Program-made: the position numbers and the translations under genes | The notes under the pieces: generated by a model | What the model saw: only the letters and a program-made list of their open reading frames with translations | Database searches by the model: none | Told to the model about the DNA's origin: nothing | Assembly: GCA_036732755.1 (NCBI GenBank) | Contig: DAINBU010000010.1 | Location: 4,689-68,688, forward strand | Source of the DNA: DASRRB01 sp036732755 | Lineage (GTDB): Bacteria; Planctomycetota; B15-G4; SIAN01 | Direction: 5' to 3' | DNA length: 64,000 nt | Shown: one piece after another, positions 50,803 to 60,548 of the stretch | Layout: every line of letters starts with the position of its first letter | Position numbering within the stretch: position 1 is the stretch's first letter

Positions 50803-51252
50803 GTGACCGGCGTCGACCACATCGGGATCGCGGTCCGGAGCATCGAGGCCGCGTTGCCGCTGTGGCGCGACGCGCTGGGACTCGAGTTCGTCGGCATCGA
50901 GATCGTCCCGCACGACCAGGTCCGCGTCGCGATCCTGAAGAGCCCCGGCCCCGGCGGCACCCGCATCGAGCTGCTCGAGCCGACCTCGCCCGACAGCCCG
51001 GTCGCGCGCCACCTCGAGCGGCGCGGGCCCGGCATCCACCATGTGGCGCTCGCCGTCGACGATCTCGTCGCGCGCATGGCCGCGCTCGTCGCCGCCGGCA
51101 AGCCCGCCATGGATGCGGTACCGCGTGCCGGCGCCGAGGGGGCGAAGGTGACCTTCCTCCATCCGCGCGTCGCGGGCGGAGTCCTCGTCGAGCTGTCGCA
51201 GCCGGCGCAGCGAGCCGCCGCGCCGCGCGACCCGCGGAACGGACCGGCATGA
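50803..51252 (+). CDS. mce: Methylmalonyl-CoA epimerase
   Basis: 149 residues from GTG 50803, preferred over an upstream in-frame start at 50716 because the fold begins at once (VTGVDHIGIAVRSIEAALPL) and CGGGGAG lies about 10 bases upstream. The vicinal-oxygen-chelate fold has metal-binding His in VDHIGIAV and GIHHVALAV, and Glu in GVLVELSQP. It interconverts (S)- and (R)-methylmalonyl-CoA between the carboxylase encoded next and the mutase at 42664. Its ATGA overlaps the start of the carboxylase beta gene. Confidence 0.88.
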   Translation: MTGVDHIGIAVRSIEAALPLWRDALGLEFVGIEIVPHDQVRVAILKSPGPGGTRIELLEPTSPDSPVARHLERRGPGIHHVALAVDDLVARMAALVAAGKPAMDAVPRAGAEGAKVTFLHPRVAGGVLVELSQPAQRAAAPRDPRNGPA

Positions 51253-52827
51253 CCTCGAAGATCGACCGGATGAGGGCGCTGCGCGAGAAGACGCTCGCCG
51301 GCGGGGGGGCGAAAGCGGTCGAGCGGCAGCACGAGCAGGGGAAGCTCACGGCGCGCGAACGGCTCGACCTGCTCCTCGACGAGGGCTCCTTCGTCGAGCT
51401 CGACCGCTACGTCGAGCACCAGTGCGACTCCTTCGGCATGGAGGCGAAGAAGTTCCCGGGCGACGGCGTGGTCACCGGCCACGGGACGATCGAGGGGCGG
51501 CCGCTCTTCGTCTTCTCGCAGGACTTCACCGTGGTCGGCGGCTCGCTCGGCGCCGCCCACGCCCAGAAGATCTGCAAGGTCATGGAACTCGCGCTCAAGG
51601 TCGGCGTGCCGGTGATCGGACTGAATGATTCCGGCGGCGCGCGCATCCAGGAGGGGGTCGCGTCGCTCGGCGGCTACGCCGACATCTTCCTGCGCAACAC
51701 GCTCGCGTCGGGCGTCGTGCCGCAGATCAGCGCGATCATGGGCCCCTGCGCGGGCGGCGCGGTCTACTCGCCCGCCATCACCGACTTCGTCGTGATGGTC
51801 GAGAAGACCAGCTACATGTTCGTGACCGGCCCGAACGTCGTGAAGACGGTCACGCACGAGCAGGTGACGAGCGAGGACCTCGGCGGCGCCGAGGTGCACG
51901 CCGCGAAGTCGGGCGTGGCGCAGTTCACCGCGCCGAGCGACGCCGACGCGCTCGCGCTGCTGCGCAAGCTGTTCGGCTTCCTGCCGCTCAACAACCGGGA
52001 GGACGCGCCGCGCGCGGCGGCCAAGGACGACCCGGAGCGCGAGGCGCCGCAGCTCGACGCGCTCGTGCCGGAGGACCCGAAGAAGTCGTACGACATGCAC
52101 GAGGTGATCCGCGCGATCGTCGACGGCGGCGACTTCCTCGAGGTGCACGCCAAGTTCGCGAAGAACCTCCTGGTCAGCNNNNNNNNNNGCACTACGCGCG
52201 CAACATGATCGTCGGGTTCGCGCGCCTCGGCGGCCGGCCGGTCGGCGTGGTCGCCAACCAGCCGGCGCAGCTGGCCGGCACGCTCGACATCGACGCCTCG
52301 CTCAAGGGGGCGCGCTTCGTCCGCTTCTGCGACTGCTTCAACATCCCCCTGGTCGTCTTCGAGGACGTGCCCGGCTTCCTGCCCGGCGTCGCGCAGGAGC
52401 ACGGCGGGATCATCAAGCACGGCGCGAAGCTGCTCTACGCCTTCTGCGAGGCGACCGTCCCGAAGTTCACGGTGATCACGCGCAAGGCGTACGGCGGCGC
52501 CTACGACGTCATGAACAGCAAGCACGTGCGCGGCGACCTGAACCTCGCCTGGCCGACCGCCGAGTGCGCGGTGATGGGGGCGGCCGGCGCGGTCGAGATC
52601 ATCTTCAACAAGCGGATCGCCGCCGCCGCCGACCTCGAGGCCGAGAAGAAGAAGCTCACCGACGAGTACGTCGAGCGCTTCGCGAATCCCTACGAGGCGG
52701 CGCGCCGCGGCTTCCTCGACGACGTGATCGAGCCGCGCAAGACGCGTACGGCGCTGGCGCGCGCGCTGTCGCTCTTCCGCACGAAGCGCGACGAGAATCC
52801 GCCGCGCAAGCACGGAAATCTCCCGTT

Positions 52828-52831
<4 letters not shown>
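51249..52831 (+). CDS. pccB: Propionyl-CoA carboxylase beta (carboxyltransferase) subunit, spanning an assembly gap
   Basis: It transfers CO2 from carboxybiotin to propionyl-CoA. The N-terminal half runs from 51249 to 52178 (GKLTARERLDLLLDEGSFVE, GGSLGAAHAQKICKVMELAL, VIGLNDSGGARIQEGV, GPCAGGAVYSPAITDFVVMV). The C-terminal half runs from 52190 (GFARLGGRPVGVVANQPAQL, DVPGFLPGVAQEHGGIIKHG, TVITRKAYGGAYDVMNSKH). Ten N lie between. The last eight residues before the gap (FAKNLLVS) and the first after it (YARNMIVG) occupy the same place in the family, so the halves overlap rather than leave a hole. Joined length is about 515 residues, normal. Coupled by ATGA/GTGA overlaps to the epimerase and biotin carboxylase genes. 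Confidence 0.9.
52179..52188. other. 10-N scaffold gap inside pccB
   Basis: Ten N of arbitrary length. Flanking codons are homologous to one another rather than consecutive, with five differences in eight residues. The join may therefore fuse two different carboxyltransferase genes, or two strains. Confidence 0.95.
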
Positions 52832-54362
<1,531 letters not shown>

Positions 54363-54366
<4 letters not shown>

Positions 54367-54908
54367 AGTACTTCGTCGAGCTCCACGGCGAGACGTTCGA
54401 GATCGAGCTCGGCCCGACGCGCGACGGCCGGACGGTCGCGAAGCTCGACGGCGCCGAGCACGTCCTCGAGCTCGCGCCGATCGACGACCTGCGGCGCACG
54501 GCGGTGGCGGTCGACGGCCGCGTGCACGACGTCGAGTTCGGCGAGGACGCGCGCGGGCTGCACGTCACGCTCGACGGCGCGCGCCACGACGTCGCGATCG
54601 AGGACGAGCGCGAGCGCGCCGCCCACCAGACCGCCGGCGCCGTCGCGAAGGGTCCGGTCGTCGTGAAGAGCGCGATGCCCGGGATCATCCGCGCCGTGCT
54701 CGTGAAGCCGGGCGACGCCGTCGAGGCGGGCCGTCCGCTCGTGATCCTGGAAGCGATGAAGATGGAGAACGAGCTGCGCGCCGAGCACGCCGGGGTCGTG
54801 CGTGAAGTGAAGGTCGGCGTCGGCGTCCCGGTCGACGGCGGGACGGAGCTGGTCGTGCTCGACCCGCCGGGCCCGCGGGTCGGATCTGCCGACGCAAAAG
54901 TGGACTGA
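54363..54908 (+). CDS. Biotin carboxyl carrier protein of the acyl-CoA carboxylase
   Basis: 181 residues. The C-terminal biotinyl domain (about 98-170) begins VVVKSAMPGIIRAVLVKPGDAV and has the biotin attachment motif EAMKMEN with the acceptor Lys at 133. The N-terminal 90 residues are beta-rich (YFVELHGETFEIEL, AVAVDGRVHDVEFGE) and resemble the BT domain that links the biotin carrier to the beta subunit in PCC-type enzymes. Overlap with pccA by ATGA implies balanced production. Last gene of the epimerase-pccB-pccA run. Confidence 0.9.
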
Positions 54909-54955
54909 AGCGGCGCGGCGCGAGCCGTTCGTGACCGGGTCGCTGGACAAGAACA

Positions 54956-54984
54956 TTGATATCTTTTGAGAAGTAACGTACTTA
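54956..54984 (+). promoter_or_regulatory. AT-rich promoter/operator candidate of the AbiE pair
   Basis: ttgata (54956-54961) and tactta (54979-54984) are 17 bases apart, a weak sigma70-type match. The inverted repeat aagta-acg-tactt (54971-54983) overlaps the second element, 12 bases before the antitoxin ATG. AbiEi-type antitoxins repress their own operons through inverted repeats at the promoter, so this is a plausible operator. The stretch is markedly less GC-rich than its surroundings. Confidence 0.4.
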
Positions 54985-54994
54985 TTGTCCTGCG

Positions 54995-55603
54995 ATGAGC
55001 GGTCATCCACGCGCGAGCGCCGTCCGGAAGACCTTTGGCCGAGCTGGAGGCGTCCTGCGGACAGCCGAGGCGCTACGCGCCGGAGTCCATCCGCGGGACC
55101 TCTACGAGCTGCGCGACAGCGGCGTCCTCGAGCAGGTGAGTCGGGGCGTCTTCCGGCTCGCGGACCTGCCACCGCTCGCCGAACCCGACCTCGTCACGGT
55201 GGCGCTGCGCGTTCCCAAGGCGGTGATCGCGCTGATCTCGGCGCTGCACTTCCACGGCCTCACCGTCGAGATCCCGCACGAGGTCAGCATCGCGCTGCCG
55301 AAGGCGACGTCGCGACCGAAGCTCTCGTGGCCGCCGCTGCGGGTCTACTGGTTCTCGGGTGACCTCTACAGTTCGGGGATCGAGGTCCACGAACGCGACG
55401 GCATTCGCCTCCGCGTCTACGGGCCGGCGAAGACCGTGGTCGACTGCTTCCGCTTCCGCAACCGCCTGGGGATCGACGTTGCGCTCGAGGCGCTGCGCTC
55501 CGGCCTGGCCGAGCGCAAGTTCACGCCGGCGCAGATCGCCCATACCGCGAGGCGCTGCCGCGTCGCTGCGGTGATGCGGCCCTATCTCGAGGCGATGCAA
55601 TGA
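54995..55603 (+). CDS. AbiEi-type antitoxin / transcriptional regulator
   Basis: 202 residues. The N-terminal 55 residues form a winged-helix-like part (GGVLRTAEALRAGVHPRDLYELRDSGVLEQVSRGVFRL), the AbiEi_4 pattern. The remainder (LHFHGLTVEIPHEVSIALPK, DGIRLRVYGPAKTVVDCFRFRN) is the AbiEi C-terminal fold. AbiEi proteins repress the operon and counter the AbiEii toxin (type IV system, without direct contact). ATGA overlap with the toxin gene at 55600. Base composition is lower in GC than neighbouring housekeeping genes, which suggests acquisition. Confidence 0.85.
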   Translation: MSGHPRASAVRKTFGRAGGVLRTAEALRAGVHPRDLYELRDSGVLEQVSRGVFRLADLPPLAEPDLVTVALRVPKAVIALISALHFHGLTVEIPHEVSIALPKATSRPKLSWPPLRVYWFSGDLYSSGIEVHERDGIRLRVYGPAKTVVDCFRFRNRLGIDVALEALRSGLAERKFTPAQIAHTARRCRVAAVMRPYLEAMQ

Positions 55604-56418
55604 GTCGCGACGAGCTCTCGGGACTCGTCCGCTCGATCAATGACCGTCTGAAGAACGAGGCGCGGGCGCGCGGGCGGCCCTTCGTCGAAGTGCTGGAGCT
55701 GTTCGCGATCGAGCGATTCCTCCACCGCCTTGGCCGTTCGATCCACCGCGACCGCTTCGTGCTCAAGGGTGCGCTGCTGCTGCGTCGCTGGCTCGGCGCC
55801 GAATCGCGCCCGACGCGCGACATCGATCTGATCGGGCCGGCGGACGTCGATGCCGAGAGCCTGCGCGCGCAACTCGAAGAGATCCTCGCGCGCGAGGTCC
55901 CCGAAGCCGAGAACGACGCCATTCGGTTCCACTCTGGGACGATCGTCGTGTCGCCGATCCGCATGGAGTCGCCTGTCGCCGGGCTTCGTGCGAAGTTCGA
56001 TGCGAACCTGGGATCGACGCGACTCCGGTATCAGGTCGACGTCGGCCTCGGCGATTCCATCTATCCGCCGACCGTGGACATCGTTCCTGGAGGTCTGCTC
56101 GGGTTCCCGCTCGCGAGCGTTCGAGCCTGCACGCCGTACACGACGATCGCCGAGACGATCCGACGCACGTTCGCGCGCCGTGCGACTCCGGTGCCTGCAG
56201 ACGTTCCGGTCGGCCTGACGGACGCGTTCGCGAAGGAACCAATCAACGCCGGTCGCTGGATGGCGTACCTCGAGAAGGGCGGGCTCCTCGGATCGAATCG
56301 TCCGCATCTCCTCGAGATCGTCCGCGAGATCCGAGGCTTCGCGGGACGGGCATTGGTGGATGCACGCGACGGGAGTGATTTCGGCGTCCGCTGGGCGCCG
56401 GGAGGACCTTGGAAGTGA
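55600..56418 (+). CDS. AbiEii-type nucleotidyltransferase toxin
   Basis: 272 residues. The DUF1814/AbiEii core is present: FVLKGALLLRRWLGAESRPTRDIDLIG at about residues 49-75, with the nucleotidyltransferase acids in RDIDL. AbiEii proteins normally read GG(S/T) before this; here it is KGAL. The central strand RYQVDVGLGD carries a third acid, and LASVRACTPYTTIAETI is typical. The enzymes act as nucleotidyltransferases, some modifying tRNA ends, and give abortive phage resistance. Start ATG 55600 overlaps the antitoxin stop. No other defence gene lies nearby. Confidence 0.85.
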   Translation: MSRDELSGLVRSINDRLKNEARARGRPFVEVLELFAIERFLHRLGRSIHRDRFVLKGALLLRRWLGAESRPTRDIDLIGPADVDAESLRAQLEEILAREVPEAENDAIRFHSGTIVVSPIRMESPVAGLRAKFDANLGSTRLRYQVDVGLGDSIYPPTVDIVPGGLLGFPLASVRACTPYTTIAETIRRTFARRATPVPADVPVGLTDAFAKEPINAGRWMAYLEKGGLLGSNRPHLLEIVREIRGFAGRALVDARDGSDFGVRWAPGGPWK

Positions 56419-56609
56419 ATGCGAAAGGCGTGAACGGGCTGACCAGGCCGCGCGCGATTCCGCCGTCGCCGGAGCTTTTTCGCGGCGACCGGACGCCGCC
56501 CCGGGCTGCGCGTCTGAGCTCCGCGACGGCGCCGTGCGAACTCTCCGGCTCTGGTCCGGACGGCCGGCGGGCGGTTAATTTCGCGGACTTCCGCTGGACA
56601 CGGAGAAGC

Positions 56610-56637
56610 GCGCCGCGCTCAGTCGATTGCGCGGCGC
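56610..56637 (+). other. Leader hairpin before pckA
   Basis: gcgccgcgc (56610-56618) pairs perfectly with gcgcggcgc (56629-56637) around a 10-base loop, ending 32 bases before the pckA ATG. Possible 5'-leader structure. The rest of the 250-base gap after AbiEii shows only a weak hairpin around a five-T run (56465-56489) that might end the AbiE transcript. Confidence 0.35.
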
Positions 56638-56669
56638 TGGATCGGCGGCCACAACGGCCAAGGAACCTC

Positions 56670-58352
56670 ATGAACCCGACCACGACCTCGACCCCTCCCT
56701 CCGACCACGTGCGCGAGCTCGAGAAGCTCCTGGGCCTGAAGGGGGTGACCTACAAGTTCGGTCTGTCGAAGGAAGAGCTCTTCGGCGAGGCGATCCAGCA
56801 CGACCGCGGCCGCGTGAAGCAGGGCGGTCCGAGCGACGCGCAGAAGGCCTTCCCGACCAGGCTCGGGCTCCAGGGCCCGCTCGTCTACTACACCGATCCC
56901 GACTGCACCGGGCGCCGCGTCAAGGACACGTACGCGGTGAACTGGCCCGAGGTCGCCGACGTGATCTGGTGGAAGGACGACGTCCAGCCCTACGACCCCG
57001 AGAAGTACACCGGCCTGCTGAAGCGCGTCGTCGAGAACCTGAATGCCAGGAAGGCGTCGCTCTACGTGAAGGACGTCTTCGTCGGCGCCGATCCGGAGTT
57101 CGCGCTGCCCTACCGCTTCGTCGGCGAGTACGCGGCCCACGCGATGTTCGCCCACAACATGTTCCCGAAGGACCTGAAGGGCGTGCAGGACGTCGCGGCG
57201 CGGCGCTGGACCATGCTGAACGCGCCGTCGTTCGTCTGCGAGCCGGCGCGCGACGGCTGCCGCGCCGAGGCGGCGATCGTCATCGACGTGAAGAACAAGA
57301 TCTGCCTGGTCGCCGGCCGCGCCGACTACTGCGGCGTCGTGAAGAAGACCATCTTCACCGTCGGCAACTACCTGCTGCCGCTCGAGGGCCGCCTCTCGAT
57401 GCACTGCTCGGCCAACGTCGGCATGAAGGGCGACGCGGCGATCCTGTTCGGGCTGTCGGGCACGGGCAAGACGACGCTCTCGGCCGACCCCGACCGCCGC
57501 CTGATCGGCGACGACGAGACGATCTGGAGCGACAACGGGCTCTGCAACCTCGAGGACGGTTGCTACGCGAAGCTGATCGACCTCGACAAGAAGGCGGAGC
57601 CGGTCATCGCCGCCGCGCTCTCCAAGCCGGGCACGATCGTCGAGAACGTGCCGCCCGCGAAGGGCAAGACGATGGAGCAGTGCGATCCGCAGGAGCTCGA
57701 CCTGACGGACAAGTCGATCACGGAGAACACCCGCTTCAGCTACCCGCTGTCGGCGAACCCGAACGTGATGCCGGGCGCGCGCGGCGGCCACCCCGAGACG
57801 ATCGTGCTGCTCACCGCCGACGCGTTCGGCGTGCTGCCACCGGTCGCGGTGCTCGACCCCGAACAGGTCATGTACCACTTCGTGTCGGGCTTCACGGCGA
57901 AGCTCGCCGGCACCGAGGTCGGCGTGACCGAGCCCAAGGCCGCCTTCTCCGCCTGCTTCGGCGCGCCGTTCATGGCGCACAAGCCGCCGGTCTACGCCAA
58001 GCTCCTCTCGGCCAAGATGAAGAAGCACAAGGCGCGCTGCATCCTCCTCAACACCGGCTGGAGCGGCGGCCCGTACGGCGTGGGCAAGCGCATGTCGATC
58101 GGCCACACGCGCGCGCTGCTGAACGCCGCGCTCGAGGGGAAGCTCGACGGCGTCGAGACCGAGACGCTGCCGACGCTCAACCTGAAGATCCCGAAGGCGT
58201 GCCCCGGCGTGCCGTCCGAGGTCCTGAACCCGCGCAACACGTGGAAGGACAAGGCCGCCTACGACGCAGCCGCCGTGAAATTGCGCGACATGTTCCGGAA
58301 GAACTTCGAGGACAAGGGCTTCGCGAAGCTCGGCATCCAGCCGGCGATGTGA
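56670..58352 (+). CDS. pckA: Phosphoenolpyruvate carboxykinase (ATP)
   Basis: 560 residues. It converts oxaloacetate and ATP to PEP, CO2 and ADP, the entry to gluconeogenesis. The Walker-type P-loop is ILFGLSGTGKTTLSADPDR near residues 256-274, followed by LIGDDETIWSDNGLCNLEDG with the metal-binding acids. NTRFSYPLSANPNVMPG, FHVSGFTAKLAGTE-type text (here FVSGFTAKLAGTEVGV) and NTGWSGGPYGVGKRMSI are diagnostic of the ATP-dependent type. ATG 56670 has AAGGAA upstream. With the methylmalonyl-CoA pathway feeding succinyl-CoA to the TCA cycle, it would allow sugar synthesis from propionate. Confidence 0.96.
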   Translation: MNPTTTSTPPSDHVRELEKLLGLKGVTYKFGLSKEELFGEAIQHDRGRVKQGGPSDAQKAFPTRLGLQGPLVYYTDPDCTGRRVKDTYAVNWPEVADVIWWKDDVQPYDPEKYTGLLKRVVENLNARKASLYVKDVFVGADPEFALPYRFVGEYAAHAMFAHNMFPKDLKGVQDVAARRWTMLNAPSFVCEPARDGCRAEAAIVIDVKNKICLVAGRADYCGVVKKTIFTVGNYLLPLEGRLSMHCSANVGMKGDAAILFGLSGTGKTTLSADPDRRLIGDDETIWSDNGLCNLEDGCYAKLIDLDKKAEPVIAAALSKPGTIVENVPPAKGKTMEQCDPQELDLTDKSITENTRFSYPLSANPNVMPGARGGHPETIVLLTADAFGVLPPVAVLDPEQVMYHFVSGFTAKLAGTEVGVTEPKAAFSACFGAPFMAHKPPVYAKLLSAKMKKHKARCILLNTGWSGGPYGVGKRMSIGHTRALLNAALEGKLDGVETETLPTLNLKIPKACPGVPSEVLNPRNTWKDKAAYDAAAVKLRDMFRKNFEDKGFAKLGIQPAM

Positions 58353-58553
58353 GAGCCGGTCCCGGTCGGGCCTGCCGAGGCGGGCTCCGGACCGGGAGAG
58401 GCGATCCGCGCGGCGCGCCCGGTCCGAATCGAATTCCCACGCGGGGGCCGATTTCTCCCCGCCGGTCGGCGTCGCCGCGCGCCGATCTCTGGACGATGGC
58501 GGGCGCCGCGTCGATCGCGCGCCCTTCCAGCCGTCCGTGGGAGAGCCTTGCAC

Positions 58554-59774
58554 ATGCCCGCCACGATCCGCCCGCTGCTCGAGATGGTGGTCCAGCGCGA
58601 CGCGTCCGACCTGCACCTGAAGGTCGGCAGCCGGCCCGGCCTGCGCGTGAACGGCGTGCTCGCCGCCATCGACGGGCAGCCGCCGCTCACCTCCGAGGCG
58701 ATGAACGAGCTGGTGAACGACCTGCTCACCTCGCCCGAGCAGCACGAGCACTACGCGAAGCAGCTCGAGATCGACTTCAGCTACGGCGTCGAGGGGCTGG
58801 CGCGCTTCCGCGTGAACCTCTTTCACCAGCGCGGCAAGCCGGGCGGCGCGCTGCGCCGCATCCCGTACAACATCCCGCCGCTCGAGTCGCTCGGCTTCCC
58901 GTCCGCGGTGAACGATCTCTGCCACAAGCCGCGCGGGCTGGTGCTCGTCACCGGGCCGACCGGCTCGGGCAAGTCGACCACGCTCGCGTCGATGATCGAC
59001 CACATCAACCGCACCGAGCACGGCCACATCCTCACGCTCGAGGACCCGATCGAGTTCCTGCACCAGGACAAGGGCTGCTACCTGAACCAGCGCGAGATCG
59101 GGACCGACACGCGCTCGTTCGCGAACGCGCTGCGCGCCGCGCTGCGCGAGGACCCCAACGTGATCCTGGTCGGCGAGATGCGCGACCTCGAGACGATCGG
59201 GCTCGCGATCACCGCGGCCGAGACCGGCCACCTCGTCTTCGGCACCCTGCACACGACCGGCGCCGTGCAGACGGTCGACCGCATGGTCGACGTCTTCCCG
59301 CACGAGGCGCAGCAGCAGGTCCGCATGCAGCTCTCGGTCACGCTGCAGGGCGTGATCTCGCAGACGCTGATGCCGAAGGTCGGCGGCGGCCGCATCTGCG
59401 CGCAGGAGATCATGGTCGGCACCGACGCCGTGCGCAGCCTGGTCCGCGAGGGCAAGACCGCGCAGCTCGGCAACGTGCTGCAGACCGGCACGCAGTTCGG
59501 GATGCAGACGCTCGAGTCGCACCTCGCCAAGCTCGCGATGCAGGGGCTGATCACGGCCGACGACGCCCTCAACAAGGCGAACAACCCGCAGAGCGTGCTC
59601 TCGCTCATGGGCCGCGGCCCGCTGGCCGCTGCGCCCGCCGCCGCGCCCGTCGCGCCGCAGCCCGCCGCGCCGCAACCGGTCGGCGCCACCAAGGGACCCG
59701 TGCGCGGCTCGTCGCTGGGGGGCGAGGACTTCGAGAAGTTCCGCCAGATGCGGGCGAACAAGGAGCAGCGCTGA
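58554..59774 (+). CDS. pilT: Type IV pilus retraction ATPase PilT
   Basis: 406 residues from ATG 58554, with GGGAGAG 7 bases upstream; an in-frame TTG at 58548 is too close to that site. PILT/GspE family: ASDLHLKVGSRPGLRVNG at the N-terminus, Walker A VTGPTGSGKSTTLASMI near residues 131-147, the Asp box ILTLEDPIEFLHQ, Walker B VGEMRDLETIGLAITAAETG, and the His box HLVFGTLHTTGA. The PilT-specific C-terminal region has LVREGKTAQLGNVLQTG. An Ala/Pro linker and a short tail follow. No other pil gene lies in the window. It drives pilus retraction and twitching. Confidence 0.93.
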   Translation: MPATIRPLLEMVVQRDASDLHLKVGSRPGLRVNGVLAAIDGQPPLTSEAMNELVNDLLTSPEQHEHYAKQLEIDFSYGVEGLARFRVNLFHQRGKPGGALRRIPYNIPPLESLGFPSAVNDLCHKPRGLVLVTGPTGSGKSTTLASMIDHINRTEHGHILTLEDPIEFLHQDKGCYLNQREIGTDTRSFANALRAALREDPNVILVGEMRDLETIGLAITAAETGHLVFGTLHTTGAVQTVDRMVDVFPHEAQQQVRMQLSVTLQGVISQTLMPKVGGGRICAQEIMVGTDAVRSLVREGKTAQLGNVLQTGTQFGMQTLESHLAKLAMQGLITADDALNKANNPQSVLSLMGRGPLAAAPAAAPVAPQPAAPQPVGATKGPVRGSSLGGEDFEKFRQMRANKEQR

Positions 59775-59799
59775 TCCGAGGCGCCGTCGAGGTCGCTAC

Positions 59800-60462
59800 T
59801 CAGCGTCCTCCGCCCGCTTCGGCATCGACCACCTCGCGCGCTCGTCGGGACGGCTCCGCGGCCAGCCCGTCCGTCGCGAGGTCCACGACGGCGTAGATCT
59901 GCTCGAGCGAGGCGCCGAGGCGCAGCGCGCCGCGGACGTGGCTCTTCTGCTGGGACGGGCAGTCGAGCACGGCGAGCGCGACGATCGCGAGGAGCTCGCG
60001 GTCGAGGGTCGTGAGGCCGTCGCGCGCGAGCACGCGGCCGTAGGCGTCCTCGAGGATCCACGCCGAGAAGCCCGGCGCCGCGCGGTCGATGCGACGCAGC
60101 ACCTCGTCGGCCTGGTCGCGGTAGATCTCGCGGAAGAGCCGCTCGCCGCGCGCGCGGTCGTCGGCGCGGGAGCGCGTGCCCGTCTCGACCTCGGCCGGGA
60201 GGCGGACGCCCGCGGCGGCGAGCGCGTCGCCGAGCGCCTGCAGTCCGTGCAGCGCGCGCGGGAAGCCGCCGAAGAGGTGGGCCATGCGCGCCACCTCGCC
60301 GAGCGCGGCCGCCGGGACGCCGGCGGCGAGCGCGCGCGTGAAATCTTCGCGTGAACGCCCCGGATGCCCGGAGACGATCGCCGCGAGGGCCCGCCCGCCG
60401 TGGCGGATCAGGGCGGGCAACCGCGCGACCCGGTCTCCGTCATTAGAATCGTCCGCTTCCAT
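59800..60462 (-). CDS. Carboxymuconolactone decarboxylase-like protein
   Basis: 220 residues from ATG 60462. Two CMD-like halves are visible. The N-terminal one is weak (GVPAAALGEVARMAHLFGGFPRALHGL). The C-terminal one is clear (LTTLDRELLAIVALAVLDCPSQQKSHVRGALRLGASLEQI), with Cys and the family's His but no CxxC. This arrangement is nearer PcaC/CMD proteins than AhpD peroxidases. No protocatechuate-pathway genes are nearby, so the role is unknown. Convergent with pilT. Confidence 0.75.
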   Translation of the reverse strand: MEADDSNDGDRVARLPALIRHGGRALAAIVSGHPGRSREDFTRALAAGVPAAALGEVARMAHLFGGFPRALHGLQALGDALAAAGVRLPAEVETGTRSRADDRARGERLFREIYRDQADEVLRRIDRAAPGFSAWILEDAYGRVLARDGLTTLDRELLAIVALAVLDCPSQQKSHVRGALRLGASLEQIYAVVDLATDGLAAEPSRRAREVVDAEAGGGR

Positions 60463-60548
60463 CGTCGGCCGCGGACATTACTCGGCGCGGCGACGGCGTC
60501 GCGCGCCGGATGGCGCTCGCGCCCGGATCAGGAAAACGAGGTGCCTCC

